The notes: generated by a model not told the origin, from the sequence alone. A stretch of DNA of 64,000 bases from Cytophagaceae bacterium (GCA_027486845.1 JAIXOL010000042.1:62001-126000); one strand, 5' to 3'. Shown: positions 27,604 to 37,545, numbered from the stretch's first letter. Numbers and translations are program-made.

Positions 27604-27770
27604 AAAAAAAGAGACTACTTACGTGAAGTAGCCTCAAGCGTTTTACTTTTAGTTGTTTTGGGGTAACCGGGAATTACTTTTAGGTAATTCTTACAGCAAA
27701 CTGAATGTATTTATTTAAAATTTCGTGCTGATATTATTAAGACAGCTTTTTAAAGCAAAGTAACAAAATG
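27604..27770 (-). ncRNA. Candidate small RNA or rocD 3' UTR element
   Basis: The minus strand ends in a strong terminator: GAG-A-CTACTT/AAGTAG-C-CTC (27611-27635) followed by seven T. About 55 nt before it is another hairpin, GAATTAC-CTAAAA-GTAATTC. No start codon opens a frame of useful length between 27770 and the terminator. rocD on the same strand stops 425 nt upstream of the terminator, so this is either a long rocD 3' UTR or an independent RNA. No family assigned. Confidence 0.4.
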
Positions 27771-28014
27771 TTTAAGAAATATTTTTCTCAGCAAAAAATC
27801 CCCAAATTTTGGCTTTTTGGATTCATACTCAAAAGGCACGAAGTTACAAAGTTTCAGATGCGACCGTCGCTCGGCACAAAGTACTGATAATGAGTCAATT
27901 AAATGTCTAAATTTTCGCAAATCATTTTTGGTTAAGTATAAAATAAGCAGTCGAGTATATTTAATCGATAAATTTGTTTTTCATAAAAAAACTGATAGAC
28001 AGCATTTTATGTTA

Positions 28015-28043
28015 GTGTGGACTGTAAACTATTGACCGTGGAC
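28015..28043. repeat. 29-bp dispersed repeat, copy 1
   Basis: GTGTGGACTG...GACCGTGGAC. Matches the copy at 30135-30163 at 26 of 29 positions, in direct orientation. The unit itself is built from degenerate GGACTGT/TTGAC-type heptamers. Confidence 0.7.
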
Positions 28044-28060
28044 TACTTAGTTGATATTCA

Positions 28061-29296
28061 TCAAAAACTTTTTACCACATCAGAAATAATCTCAACACAA
28101 TCCCACATCTGAGATTCGGTCATAACCAATGGCGGAGCGAGTCGAATCTTATTTCCATGCGTTGGTTTTGCCAAAAGTCCATTATCTTTAAATTTCATGC
28201 AAATATCCCAAGCTAAGTCAGAATCTTCGTGTGAATCCACCACGATTGCGTTCAGCAATCCACGTCCACGCACTTGTGTTACGATATTTGTTTCATTGAC
28301 CAATTTCTGCATTTCCACTCGGAAGATTTTCCCCAAATAATCGGCATTCTCAGCTAGTTTTTCGTCTTTCACCACCTCCAATGCTTCCATCGCAACAGCA
28401 CAAGCGAGCGGATTTCCACCATAGGTTGAACCATGTTCGCCAGGTTTAATGGTCAACATAATTTCATCATCTGCCAAAACTGCCGAAACTGGCAAGACCC
28501 CACCAGAAAGGGCTTTTCCAAGAATAACAATATCGGGTCGCACACCAACATGATTGATAGCCAACAACTTACCAGTTCGAGCGATACCCGTCTGAATCTC
28601 GTCAGCAATAAAAAGCACATTGCCTGCTTTACACAAACGATAGGCTTCTTTAAGATAATTATCATCAGGCACAACTACGCCCGCTTCGCCTTGAATCGGC
28701 TCAAAAATAAATCCTGCTATATAAGGATCTTTCATGAGTGCTTCTTCAAGTGCTTCGATATTATTATACGGAACTGTCTCGAAACCTGTCATGTATGGTC
28801 CAAACTCATTACGTGCTGTTGGGTCGGTTGATGCCGAAATTACAGATAAGGTTCGACCATGAAAATTTCCTCCTGCAAAGATTATTTTAGCTTTGCTCTC
28901 TGGAATTCCTTTTACTTGATAACCCCATTTACGGCAAAGTTTTAAAGCAGTTTCTACGGCTTCCACACCCGTATTCATCGGTAAAACCCGGTCATAACCG
29001 AAATAATTGGTAATATATTCTTCATAACGCCCCAATATGGAGCTATAAAATGCTCTCGAAGTAAGCGTTAGTTTCTGTGATTGCTCAATGAGTGCATTGA
29101 TAATTCGTGGATGACAATGCCCTTGATTAACAGCCGAATAAGCTGAAAGAAAATCAAAATAACGTTTTCCTTCAACATCCCAAACATAAACGCCTTCTCC
29201 ACGGTCAAGAACGGCAGATATTGGATGGTAATTATGGGCTCCGTAGCGTTCTTCGAGTTCGATTAGTTGTTCGCTGAGTGAAATATCTATAAGCAT
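28061..29296 (-). CDS. rocD: Ornithine--oxo-acid transaminase
   Basis: RocD converts ornithine and 2-oxoglutarate to glutamate semialdehyde and glutamate in arginine/ornithine breakdown. The 411-aa class III PLP aminotransferase has the N-terminal [20 protein letters not shown] typical of ornithine aminotransferase, the [17 protein letters not shown] helix, the [13 protein letters not shown] motif with the PLP Asp, and the Schiff-base Lys in ILGKALSGG (K261). ATG 29296 gives [10 protein letters not shown]; the longer frame to 29329 is not needed. A divergent Lrp-type gene 142 bp away probably controls it. Confidence 0.92.
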   Translation of the reverse strand: MLIDISLSEQLIELEERYGAHNYHPISAVLDRGEGVYVWDVEGKRYFDFLSAYSAVNQGHCHPRIINALIEQSQKLTLTSRAFYSSILGRYEEYITNYFGYDRVLPMNTGVEAVETALKLCRKWGYQVKGIPESKAKIIFAGGNFHGRTLSVISASTDPTARNEFGPYMTGFETVPYNNIEALEEALMKDPYIAGFIFEPIQGEAGVVVPDDNYLKEAYRLCKAGNVLFIADEIQTGIARTGKLLAINHVGVRPDIVILGKALSGGVLPVSAVLADDEIMLTIKPGEHGSTYGGNPLACAVAMEALEVVKDEKLAENADYLGKIFRVEMQKLVNETNIVTQVRGRGLLNAIVVDSHEDSDLAWDICMKFKDNGLLAKPTHGNKIRLAPPLVMTESQMWDCVEIISDVVKSF

Positions 29297-29327
29297 AATT
29301 TTATTTGGTTTTTCAAAAACAATAATC

Positions 29328-29373
29328 AAATATGTTAGATTGACTTAATATAATTTCATAATGAAACATATTT
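29328..29373. promoter_or_regulatory. Candidate Lrp operator between rocD and the Lrp gene
   Basis: AAATATGTT (29328-29336) and AACATATTT (29365-29373) form a perfect 9-bp inverted pair enclosing a second perfect palindrome TTTCAT-A-ATGAAA (29354-29366). AT-rich nested dyads between a divergent Lrp gene and its likely target fit an Lrp/AsnC operator. Confidence 0.5.
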
Positions 29374-29438
29374 ACTTTATTTTTACATATTAAGATAACA
29401 TTTACTCAATTTATACACGATATAATTTATTTTGACTT

Positions 29439-29906
29439 ATGATAAATGAAAATTTACTGGATGATTATGATAAAAAAATTTTGATTCAGCTTGAAAAAGA
29501 TGGGAGAAAGCCCTATTCTGAGATAGCCAAAAACCTCAATATATCGAATACAATGGTACATCAGCGAGTTACTCGTATGAAGAAAATTGGGATTTTAAAG
29601 GGAGCAGGAATTATTTTGGATGAACGAAAACTCGGCTATGAATGGAGTGCCTTTACAGGTTTGGTGTTGAAAGAAGATTCTGACTCAAAAACAATCATAG
29701 AAGAGTTACGCAAAATCCCTGAAGTGACTGAGTGCTACTATATTACGGGACAATATACACTTTATATAAGAATTGTGGCAAAATCGAACGAACACATGAG
29801 AAGTGTGCTATATGATAAAATTGACCATATTTCTGGAATTTTAAAAACCGAGTCAATGATTGATTTTGGTGCAGCATTCAAACGAAATGTGAGTGTGGAA
29901 TTATAG
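29439..29906 (+). CDS. Lrp/AsnC-family transcriptional regulator
   Basis: The 155-aa protein has an N-terminal winged HTH (LDDYDKKILIQLEKDGRKPYSEIAKNLNISNTMVHQRVTRMKKIGIL, about 5-52) and a C-terminal RAM ligand-binding domain (EWSAFTGLVL..., VTECYYITGQYTLYIRIVAKS), where amino-acid effectors bind at subunit interfaces. Divergent from rocD, it probably responds to an amino acid such as ornithine or arginine and controls rocD and itself; the effector is inferred from context only. Confidence 0.9.
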   Translation: MINENLLDDYDKKILIQLEKDGRKPYSEIAKNLNISNTMVHQRVTRMKKIGILKGAGIILDERKLGYEWSAFTGLVLKEDSDSKTIIEELRKIPEVTECYYITGQYTLYIRIVAKSNEHMRSVLYDKIDHISGILKTESMIDFGAAFKRNVSVEL

Positions 29907-29908
29907 CT

Positions 29909-29993
29909 ATTGGCAATCGACTGTTGGCAATCGGCTTTTATTGTTATTTACTCATTTAAACAAACGATTGCCAAAAGCTGATTATTGATTGCC
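29909..29993. repeat. Intergenic repeat with TTGGCAATCG units
   Basis: TTGGCAATCG occurs twice in direct order (29910-29919, 29924-29933) and once inverted (29965-29974), with a further GATTGCC at 29987. The array follows the Lrp stop and could form a hairpin in its 3' UTR. Confidence 0.6.
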
Positions 29994-30134
29994 TTTTACC
30001 AAATAATATTCGTCTTAGTCTATCAAAACAGTGGGTTGTAATATTAAAATCCAAATATTATTTTTGTGAAAATATTATACAATGATTCACCAATTAATAG
30101 AAGTGAGTTAATTTTGGATAATAAAAACTTTTTT

Positions 30135-30163
30135 GTGTGGACTGTTAACTATTGACTGTTGAC
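30135..30163. repeat. 29-bp dispersed repeat, copy 2
   Basis: GTGTGGACTG...GACTGTTGAC, direct copy of the element at 28015-28043 (26 of 29 identical). The two copies bracket rocD and the Lrp gene. Confidence 0.7.
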
Positions 30164-30193
30164 TGGCTACTCTCAACAAACGACGCCATACCA

Positions 30194-31336
30194 ATGCCTA
30201 AAATTTATTTAGATAATGCCGCCACAACTCGCCTTGATGAAGAAGTTTTGCAGGCCATGTTACCCTTGATGACCGAAAATTTTGGTAATCCTTCATCCAT
30301 TCACTCGCATGGGCGACAAGTACGTTCGGCTATTGAAAAGGCTCGTAAGACAGTAGCAAGCCTTATCAATGCTTCTCCTTCTGAGATTTTCTTTACATCT
30401 GGCGGCACAGAAGCGGATAATACAGCCATTACGTGTAGCATTGATACTTATGGCTTAAAACATGCCATTACTTCGCCAACGGAGCATCATGCGGTTTTGC
30501 ACACGCTTGAATATTTAGCAAAACAAGGTAAGATTGAATTAAGCTACGTAAATCTTGATGAAAAAGGACACGCTGATTTAGAACATTTGGAAGAATTGTT
30601 AAGTACAAAACCACGTAGCTTAGTTTCTTTGATGCATGGAAATAATGAAATTGGAAATTTGATAGATTTAGAAAAAGTAGGCGAAGTCTGTAAAAAATAC
30701 AATGCTATTTTCCATTCGGATACCGTGCAAACAATGGGGCATTATAAACATGATGTGCAAAATACAAAAATAGATTTTTTGGTGGGTGCTGCACATAAAT
30801 TTCACGGGCCAAAAGGCGTAGGTTTTTTGTATATCAATGCCGATAGCAAAATTCATCCGTTTATTCACGGTGGTTCACAGGAGCGTAATATGCGTGGAGG
30901 AACAGAAAACGTTTACGGAATAGTAGGTTTGGCAAAAGCTCTTGAAATAGCTTACAAAGAAATGGAAGAACACAAAGCCCACATCGAGAGCTTAAAAAGC
31001 AGAATGATTGAGAAATTAAAGGTGGCGATTCCTAATGTACGTTTCAATGGTGATTCGAATAATCTGGAGCGTAGCCTTTACACAGTTTTGAACGTAAGTT
31101 TACCGCCAAACGAAGACAACGATATGCTGCTTTTTAACCTTGATATTGCTCAAATCTCATGTTCAGGTGGAAGTGCCTGTACGAGTGGCTCAGATGTTGG
31201 TTCACACGTTTTAGGAGCATTAAATATTGAGCCCGAGCGTGGAAATGTACGTTTCTCGTTTGGAAAATATAATACTATTGAAGAAATCGATAAAGTAGTA
31301 GAAGTGGTGGCTGGTCTTTATGGGTCGCAGGTTTAA
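30194..31336 (+). CDS. Cysteine desulfurase
   Basis: The enzyme takes sulfur from cysteine as a persulfide for Fe-S clusters or tRNA thiolation. The 380-aa PLP protein has the NifS/IscS hallmarks: IYLDNAATTRLD, FTSGGTEADNTAI, the PLP lysine in AAHKFHGPKG (K202) and the active Cys in SCSGGSACTSG (C329) on a short class-I-like loop. The start is set at ATG 30194 (MPKIYLDNAATT); the in-frame extension to 30152 translates a dispersed repeat and is not real. No iscU/sufE neighbour, so the acceptor pathway is open. Confidence 0.92.
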   Translation: MPKIYLDNAATTRLDEEVLQAMLPLMTENFGNPSSIHSHGRQVRSAIEKARKTVASLINASPSEIFFTSGGTEADNTAITCSIDTYGLKHAITSPTEHHAVLHTLEYLAKQGKIELSYVNLDEKGHADLEHLEELLSTKPRSLVSLMHGNNEIGNLIDLEKVGEVCKKYNAIFHSDTVQTMGHYKHDVQNTKIDFLVGAAHKFHGPKGVGFLYINADSKIHPFIHGGSQERNMRGGTENVYGIVGLAKALEIAYKEMEEHKAHIESLKSRMIEKLKVAIPNVRFNGDSNNLERSLYTVLNVSLPPNEDNDMLLFNLDIAQISCSGGSACTSGSDVGSHVLGALNIEPERGNVRFSFGKYNTIEEIDKVVEVVAGLYGSQV

Positions 31337-31380
31337 CTCGCTTCACTATAGCTTTTGGTCAGACCTTCAGTATAGATCAT

Positions 31381-31416
31381 AAAAAAGTCCCGCTTCTTTC
31401 GAGGCGGGACTTTTTT
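31381..31416. terminator. Bidirectional terminator
   Basis: A strong stem with AAAAAAGTCCCGC (31381-31393) and GCGGGACTTTTTT (31404-31416) arms, extended by TTC/GAG pairs to a TTTC loop. It serves the convergent cysteine desulfurase and TonB-receptor genes. Confidence 0.92.
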
Positions 31417-31435
31417 TTAACTATTTGATAATCAA

Positions 31436-34400
31436 TTAGTTGAAGATATAACGTATACCTACTTGTAAGTAATACGTTGAGCCAAAACCAAGATTCGTTC
31501 TAAAAGTTTCTTTGATTAAAGCATTTCTATCAACTCCTAATCTGTATGTTGGTTTAACAGTTCCACCAGCTACTAAAGCCGCAGCATTTGTTGGAACTAA
31601 GATATTAGAGTTATTGATTGTTTTCTGAATTCCCCACTCATTATTCAATAAGTTACCAAGGTTAAATACGTCAACGCTCAATTGTAAAGTATTGCGTTTC
31701 CCTTTTACATTAGTAAATATATCTTGTAAGAATTTAACATCAAATTGGTTTCTCCAAGGAATAACCGCACCGTTTCTTTCAGCGTACTGTCCTTTTCTTG
31801 AACTCAAATATTTATCTTGGTCAACATAAGCAAAGAAAGCTTCGCTTTGCTGAGCCGGAGTATATCTTACTGCTGTTGCTCCTGAGCCTACTGTAAGCTC
31901 GACAAAAGTAATTTCGCTTGCATCTTTAGGTACATAAATCAAGTCAGCATTTGCACCATCACGGTTAATGTCAGCACTGTATGTATAAGAGAATCTACCA
32001 GCAGCCGAACCTTCGTAAACTACCGAAATGCTTGTAGCAAGGTGCTTGATATACTCTTTTCTAAATGATACTGCACTGATAATACGATTTGGCACAACAT
32101 AATTAGCGTAGCTCAACGTTGGGTTATTTGAACCATTTACAGTTGCAGTTCCTTGCCATGCCGAAGCAGGTTGGTCACCACCACCGTCAAAAAGATTTTG
32201 AGCATCATTTCTAACATAAGCAATCATTGCAGATAAGCCATTAGCAAACTGTTTTTCTAATTTAGCATTAAATGAGAAATAATAACCTTTATTAGAGTTT
32301 CCTAATTGCGTTACGTTATAGGCGGATGTACCTGTTGCACTGTATTGACCAGCCGATGTAAGCGGATTAATATACTTTGTAGTATTAGTTGCAGCGTAAA
32401 GCAAACGATTATCGTTATATCCAGCTACATTTAAAGCCGCAGGGTCTTTCAAGTTGATATTTCTGAAATATGAAGTATTCAAATCTTTGTTATAGATTGC
32501 TTCTACCGAAGCAACGATTCCGAATGGAAGTTGCATATCTACCGCTAAACTACTTTTCCAAGTTTGTGGCATCTTAAATGATGGAGAGATAACCGTAGTT
32601 CCACCCGTTGGGATACTTGCACCCGCTTGTGGAACAGTAGCTGGATAATACGGTTCTAATTTGAATGGTCCAGCGTTAGTTGCTACACTTGCACCTTGGT
32701 AAGTTTGTGTGATTTGTAACATACCTGCATCACCTACTTGCGATACAATCCATACAAATGGTACTCTACCGGTAAAGATACCACTACCACCTCTTACTTG
32801 AATTGTTCTATCGCCTTTTACATCATAGTTAAAACCAAATCTTGGAGAGAACAATAATTTTGACTCAGGAAATTGCCCTGTATTAACTTTTTGTCCACCT
32901 TCAAAGCTAAGTTTAGCAATTAATGGATGGTCAACTTGGCTATTCGGGAAAGTTGCATAATCCAAACGTAAGCCACCAGTAAGTTTTAATTTCCTAGTTA
33001 GGTTCAATTCGTCTTGGAAATAAGCAGAATATTGAGCAAACTTAAAAGATGGGAATACTTGTTCAAAATTTGGAGCAAGTGAGTGAGTTAAACCGTAGTG
33101 CGATGGTAATTTACCATCCACAAAATCGGCCCAAGAATTAAATACATAAAAACCAGTTGCAAATCTTTGGAAACCATTTTTTGTTTCGTTAAAATCTGCT
33201 TGAACACCCGCTGTGATGTTATGTTTTCCCAAAGTTACACTAAGGTTATCAACAAATGAAAGCGTTTTTACATCTCTTAAATTACCCGAAGAGAATAATT
33301 CTGTTCCAAAAGAAGTGAGAGGATTACCATCTTTCAAAATATCAACAAAAGGGAAGTTTCCACCTTTTGTTGTTCTTGGATCATTCTGACGAGTTTGTGT
33401 CACTCTCAAAGTATTTGAAACTTTACCAAAAAACGAGTTTAACTCAGCCGAGAACGAATAGAAATTTGCTGCTTGGAAATAACCAGAATTTTCGAATTGA
33501 AGAGCTTGTGAACTCTGACGGTTCTGAGGGTAAATATTTACAAATGGGGAGGTAGATGTACTAGGAGAAATTCTTGAAGATTCACTTTCTAAGAAACTAT
33601 AACGAACATTCAATTTGTGGTTTTGTGATATGTTCCAGTCAAGTCTTGCTAAAAATTTATTACTAAAACTTTTAGAAGAATATCCTTGGTATGGGCCAGT
33701 TACGTAACCATATTTCTCGGCTAAGTAAGAGCTGATTGTATTTAATTCAGTTTCAGTAGGGCGAGAAACTTGCGGATTCGCTTGAGAGAAAGGCAAAGCC
33801 GCTGTAGCTGCAATCTGAGATGGCCCAGGAGTTGTTTGTCTTTCTACCTCAGCATTCACAAAATAGAACAATTTGTTTTTGATGATTGGACCACCAAGTC
33901 TAAAACCATACTGATTGTAGGTAAGGTCTTGTTTTGTGAAAGTTTGGTCTCCAATTTTATTTCCTTGCATTTTTTCGTTACGGAAATATGTATAAGCCGA
34001 ACCAGAAATTTCATTATTACCCGAACGGGTTACTGCATTGATAGCACTACCGATAAATCCTGATTGACGAACATCATAAGGGGTAACGTTTACCGAGATT
34101 TGCTCTAAGGCATCCAAAGATATTGGAGTAGCATTTCCACCTGGGAGGTTGCCTCCGATACCAAAGTTGTTATTAAAGTCCGCACCATCGACTGTAATAT
34201 TATTTTGGCGATAATTACCACCACCAATCGAAGTACCATTAGCCTGTGGAGTAAGACGAGTAAGGTCGTTTATATTACGACTTATAGAAGGAAGTGAGGA
34301 AATTTGGTCACGACTGATGTTAGTCACTGCACCTAATCTATTTTCACTTAATAATTTGCCTACGCTCGAAACAATCTTAACTTCATCAAGCTGAGTACCT

Positions 34401-34747
34401 TCTTCTGCTAATCTTAAATCAACAATTGAAGTAGCATTCAAACTTGTAATCACACCTTCTTTATCTGCTTGCTTATAACCGATAAATGACACTGACAATT
34501 TATAAGGTCCACCCACACGAACAGCAGGAAAGGTATAGCGTCCCGAAGTGTTGGTTATAGTTCCATATTTAGTACCTGATGGTACGTGAACTGCAACAAC
34601 CGTTGCACCTGGCAAACCTTCGCCTTTAGCGTCTGCAACCAAACCGCTAATAGAAGAGGTTGTAACTTGTGCAAAGCTTTGAAAAGCAAAAAGCATTACT
34701 GCAAGAAAGCTAAATACTTTCTGCATTGAAGTAAATTTTCGCATCAT
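31436..34747 (-). CDS. Oar-like TonB-dependent outer-membrane receptor
   Basis: The protein is about 1,103 residues. A signal peptide ends SFAQ, a CarboxypepD-regulatory-like domain (SISGLVADAKGEGLPGATVVA...) follows, then a plug domain (residues roughly 120-230 with TRLTPQANGTSIGGGNYRQNNITVDGADFNNNFG), then a long beta-barrel ending in Phe-Asn. The lack of a SusD partner and the Oar-type plug wording separate it from SusC sugar importers. Oar proteins affect adhesion, development or protein secretion in related bacteria; cargo is unknown. Starts at 34747 or 34744 are more likely than the open-frame start at 34786, since they directly precede the signal peptide. Confidence 0.88.
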   Translation of the reverse strand: MMRKFTSMQKVFSFLAVMLFAFQSFAQVTTSSISGLVADAKGEGLPGATVVAVHVPSGTKYGTITNTSGRYTFPAVRVGGPYKLSVSFIGYKQADKEGVITSLNATSIVDLRLAEEGTQLDEVKIVSSVGKLLSENRLGAVTNISRDQISSLPSISRNINDLTRLTPQANGTSIGGGNYRQNNITVDGADFNNNFGIGGNLPGGNATPISLDALEQISVNVTPYDVRQSGFIGSAINAVTRSGNNEISGSAYTYFRNEKMQGNKIGDQTFTKQDLTYNQYGFRLGGPIIKNKLFYFVNAEVERQTTPGPSQIAATAALPFSQANPQVSRPTETELNTISSYLAEKYGYVTGPYQGYSSKSFSNKFLARLDWNISQNHKLNVRYSFLESESSRISPSTSTSPFVNIYPQNRQSSQALQFENSGYFQAANFYSFSAELNSFFGKVSNTLRVTQTRQNDPRTTKGGNFPFVDILKDGNPLTSFGTELFSSGNLRDVKTLSFVDNLSVTLGKHNITAGVQADFNETKNGFQRFATGFYVFNSWADFVDGKLPSHYGLTHSLAPNFEQVFPSFKFAQYSAYFQDELNLTRKLKLTGGLRLDYATFPNSQVDHPLIAKLSFEGGQKVNTGQFPESKLLFSPRFGFNYDVKGDRTIQVRGGSGIFTGRVPFVWIVSQVGDAGMLQITQTYQGASVATNAGPFKLEPYYPATVPQAGASIPTGGTTVISPSFKMPQTWKSSLAVDMQLPFGIVASVEAIYNKDLNTSYFRNINLKDPAALNVAGYNDNRLLYAATNTTKYINPLTSAGQYSATGTSAYNVTQLGNSNKGYYFSFNAKLEKQFANGLSAMIAYVRNDAQNLFDGGGDQPASAWQGTATVNGSNNPTLSYANYVVPNRIISAVSFRKEYIKHLATSISVVYEGSAAGRFSYTYSADINRDGANADLIYVPKDASEITFVELTVGSGATAVRYTPAQQSEAFFAYVDQDKYLSSRKGQYAERNGAVIPWRNQFDVKFLQDIFTNVKGKRNTLQLSVDVFNLGNLLNNEWGIQKTINNSNILVPTNAAALVAGGTVKPTYRLGVDRNALIKETFRTNLGFGSTYYLQVGIRYIFN

Positions 34748-35073
34748 GTTTTTTTTGGAGTTAGAAATGTTTGAAGTAAAAATCATTTTTGGTTTTTAAA
34801 TTTCCTACACAAAGGTCTTAAAAATTTTCTCTAAAAAAAACAAGCACCCACCCTTTTTATTTTGGTAAGTACTTGAAAAACAAGTTTTTATAAAATTGTT
34901 AATGAAAAATATTGGTATAATTCAATTTAGATTAGTTAAGAAATTGTTATGCGTGCCTAATATTTTAAACGTTTAGAAATTATATGTCAATAATTTACAA
35001 TTTCTGTATTTCTATGAAGAATGATGTGGTTATTTTTGCGTAATTCTTTTATTATCATTTGCTGTGGTATTGA
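34748..35073. other. Gene-free stretch upstream of the Oar-like gene
   Basis: AT-rich 326 bp holding the Oar promoter on the minus strand (a GACCTTTG near 34808 is one base short of TAnnTTTG). No hairpin with a T-run, repeat or coding frame stands out. The Fic gene on the same strand ends at 35074, so its terminator, if any, is weak. Confidence 0.5.
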
Positions 35074-36177
35074 TTATAAGTCTATCAAATTCAAAAAGTA
35101 TCTTGTGTACTTTAGTTCACCCGTTTTTATTAGGGCTTTGATATTTGTTAATTCTTGCAAATCTCTTGTTACGGTTGCTGCCGATGCACCTGTAATTGAT
35201 TTATAATTAGCTGCACTTAATCCCCCTCTAAATCCTTCTATCCCTTCTTCAAAAATCCTTAATAGCACCTTTGACTGCCTTTCATTTATTTCATTATATT
35301 TGATGAAAAACCTTGATTTTTGTACTAAAAAACTTACCATTTTGATGGTATATTGCTGTGATTCGAGTAGTATTTTGGCAAAAAACAAAAGCCATTTATT
35401 CACATCTTTACTATGATTACACGATTGTAGTGCATCATAATAAGCTTTTTTATTTGAATCAATTACTTTTGCAAGAGAATTAAAAGAAGGTGTTTTTATT
35501 TTTTGAGAAATCGCTTTTTCGACCAAGGCCCGACCTATTCGTCCATTACCGTCTTCAAAAGGATGAATTATTTCAAAATATAGATGAGCAATCCCCGCAA
35601 AAATTAAGCTAGGCATTCCGTTTGGATTATCTATTTGGAAATTATACCATGCTATCAATCTTTCCATTTCATTACGAACTTGTGTCGAAGGTGGTGCTTC
35701 ATAAAACACCTTAGGGGCAGAAAAATTGCCTGAAATAATCTGCATTGGTTCTGCGTGTTGGCGGTAATCACCAATAACCTCAATATCTCTTCTTCCATTC
35801 ATGAGCATTTTATGCCACAAAAAGAAAGTTTCATCGCTCAAAGGATTATCATAATGCTGATAAATATTTACCATCATTTCGGCTATCCCAGCTTCATTTG
35901 GTTGTACTTTTCGGTAATCACTTTTAAGTCCTAAATGTTTTCTGATAGAACTTTGCACAGATTCTCGTTTTAGAATTTCTCCTTCGATGCTCGAGGTTGA
36001 CAAGGCTTCTTGCGTGAGAATATCTATCTTTAGGTTTTCTAAGCTTTCTGATTCCAAATGACTAACAACTCCATAAATTATACCTATATTCTTATGAAAT
36101 TCGTTCTCAAATTCAACTAATTTTGTAGAATCATACGTAAAATCATACCAGTTTTTATATTGCCAAATCCATTTCAT
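35074..36177 (-). CDS. Fic-family protein with self-inhibition motif and winged helix
   Basis: Fic enzymes usually transfer AMP to Ser, Thr or Tyr of target proteins. The 367-aa protein has the intact core HPFEDGNGRIGR (205-216) and an N-terminal inhibitory motif TSSIEG (61-66, fitting (S/T)xxxE(G/N)), so it is a class II-type, self-inhibited Fic. The C-terminal 100 residues form a winged helix (KSITGASAATVTRDLQELTNIKALIKTGELKYTRYFLN), as in many Bacteroidota Fic proteins that may control their own gene. No antitoxin gene is adjacent. Target unknown. Confidence 0.92.
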   Translation of the reverse strand: MKWIWQYKNWYDFTYDSTKLVEFENEFHKNIGIIYGVVSHLESESLENLKIDILTQEALSTSSIEGEILKRESVQSSIRKHLGLKSDYRKVQPNEAGIAEMMVNIYQHYDNPLSDETFFLWHKMLMNGRRDIEVIGDYRQHAEPMQIISGNFSAPKVFYEAPPSTQVRNEMERLIAWYNFQIDNPNGMPSLIFAGIAHLYFEIIHPFEDGNGRIGRALVEKAISQKIKTPSFNSLAKVIDSNKKAYYDALQSCNHSKDVNKWLLFFAKILLESQQYTIKMVSFLVQKSRFFIKYNEINERQSKVLLRIFEEGIEGFRGGLSAANYKSITGASAATVTRDLQELTNIKALIKTGELKYTRYFLNLIDL

Positions 36178-36218
36178 GAGCGATAAGAATAAGTTTTATA
36201 GCTCAAATAAACAAAAAA

Positions 36219-36251
36219 AATGAGTTATAAACAATTGTTTTATAACTCATT
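36219..36251 (-). terminator. Terminator after ribBA
   Basis: A 13-bp perfect stem (36219-36231 with 36239-36251, AATGAGTTATAAA) with a CAATTGT loop, followed on the minus strand by a T-run of eight. It lies 25 nt after the ribBA stop. Confidence 0.85.
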
Positions 36252-36276
36252 AAAGGATAATTTTTTACGAATATTT

Positions 36277-37482
36277 TTAAGAACCCATAATGTTATGACC
36301 CATTTTATCTCGTTTGGTTTCTAAATATCCGATATTATGTGGATTGGCTTCTATCTCAATCGGAATCGAATCAATGATTTCTAAACCATAACCAATTAGG
36401 CCTGCTCGTTTTTTAGGATTATTTGAAATCAGTTTCATTTTTTTAATTCCTAAGTTTCTCAAAATTTGAGCTCCAACGCCATAATCACGCTCATCCATTT
36501 TGAAACCTAATTCGAGATTTGCTTCTACAGTATCACGCCCCATTTCCTGCAATTTATAGGCTTTCAGTTTATTCAATAAGCCAATTCCACGCCCTTCTTG
36601 ATTCATATACAAAATTACACCTTTACCTGCATTTTCGACCAATTCCATAGCGGCATGAAGTTGAGGGCCACAATCACATCGACAAGAACCAAAAATATCG
36701 CCAGTTACACAAGAAGAATGTACACGTACCATAATTGGCTCATCTTCTTCCCAAGTTCCTTTGATGAGTGCCAAATGCAGTTGATCATTATCCAATTGGC
36801 GGAAAGCAACCATATCAAAATTGCCCCATTCGGTTGGCATATTTACGCCAATTTCTCTTTTTATGAGCGACTCTTTTGCCAAACGATATTCAATCAAGTC
36901 TTTGATACTCACCAGTTTAAGGTTAAACTTCTTGGCAATTTCAAATAATTGTGGTAAACGAGCCATTGTTCCATCTTCGTTCAAAATCTCAATCAAGACA
37001 CCCGCAGGTTGCAAACCAGCCAAAACTGCCAAATCAATGGCTGCTTCAGTATGCCCAGAACGGCGGATTACGCCTCCTTCGGCAGCACGCAAAGGGAAAA
37101 TATGCCCTGGACGCCCCAAATCATCTGGTTTTGTAGTTGAATTTACGAGTGCTTGAATCGTTTTTGCACGGTCACTTGCCGAAATTCCTGTGGTGCACCC
37201 ATTGCCCAATAAATCGACCGATACTGTGAAAGCGGTTTCATGTTGGGCGGTGTTTTTACCCACCATCATATCAAGTTCTAATTCTTCACAACGTTGACGA
37301 GTAAGTGGCGTACACATCAAGCCTCTACCCTCTTTCACCATGAAATTGACCATTTCAGGCGTAGTTTTTTCGGCTGCACATATAAAGTCACCTTCATTCT
37401 CACGGTCTTCGTCATCAACCACGATGATTATTTCTCCATTACGAATCGCTTCGATTGCGTCTTCTATGCGGTCTAAATTCAT
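36277..37482 (-). CDS. ribBA: Bifunctional DHBP synthase / GTP cyclohydrolase II
   Basis: RibBA supplies both precursors of riboflavin: 3,4-dihydroxybutanone phosphate from ribulose 5-phosphate and the pyrimidine from GTP. In the 401-aa protein the N-terminal RibB half shows [13 protein letters not shown] with the acidic Mg loop and the [18 protein letters not shown] region; the RibA half (from about 205) has the zinc site [20 protein letters not shown] and the GRGIGL motif. ATG 37482 begins [17 protein letters not shown], the usual start. No FMN riboswitch is apparent upstream. Confidence 0.95.
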   Translation of the reverse strand: MNLDRIEDAIEAIRNGEIIIVVDDEDRENEGDFICAAEKTTPEMVNFMVKEGRGLMCTPLTRQRCEELELDMMVGKNTAQHETAFTVSVDLLGNGCTTGISASDRAKTIQALVNSTTKPDDLGRPGHIFPLRAAEGGVIRRSGHTEAAIDLAVLAGLQPAGVLIEILNEDGTMARLPQLFEIAKKFNLKLVSIKDLIEYRLAKESLIKREIGVNMPTEWGNFDMVAFRQLDNDQLHLALIKGTWEEDEPIMVRVHSSCVTGDIFGSCRCDCGPQLHAAMELVENAGKGVILYMNQEGRGIGLLNKLKAYKLQEMGRDTVEANLELGFKMDERDYGVGAQILRNLGIKKMKLISNNPKKRAGLIGYGLEIIDSIPIEIEANPHNIGYLETKRDKMGHNIMGS

Positions 37483-37545
37483 TTTAATTCTATCTTGTAT
37501 TTTATAAGTTTTTAACACAAAAAATTATAAAAACGTTTATAAACA

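Larger units (their letters stand above)
27508..28060. other. Long intergenic region between hemE and rocD
   Basis: 553 bp with no convincing protein gene. It holds a strong minus-strand terminator (27604-27635), a structured stretch upstream of it that may be a small RNA, a fragment resembling the CACGAAGTTACAAAGTTTC-type intergenic repeat near 27836, and one copy of a 29-bp dispersed repeat at 28015-28043. Confidence 0.6.

Noticed and set aside
27817..28035. A 72-aa open frame between hemE and rocD
   Set aside because: It translates a repeat fragment and the 29-bp dispersed repeat; the composition is not protein-like.
30152..30193. N-terminal extension of the cysteine desulfurase
   Set aside because: The extra 14 residues translate the 29-bp repeat and start at TTG; the family start MPKIYLDNAATT is at 30194.
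31436..34747. SusC/SusD polysaccharide utilisation locus
   Set aside because: No SusD-like gene is next to the receptor, and its plug wording is Oar-like rather than SusC-like.
35074..36177. Fic protein as part of a Fic toxin-antitoxin pair
   Set aside because: No small antitoxin gene is adjacent; the inhibitory motif lies in the same protein.
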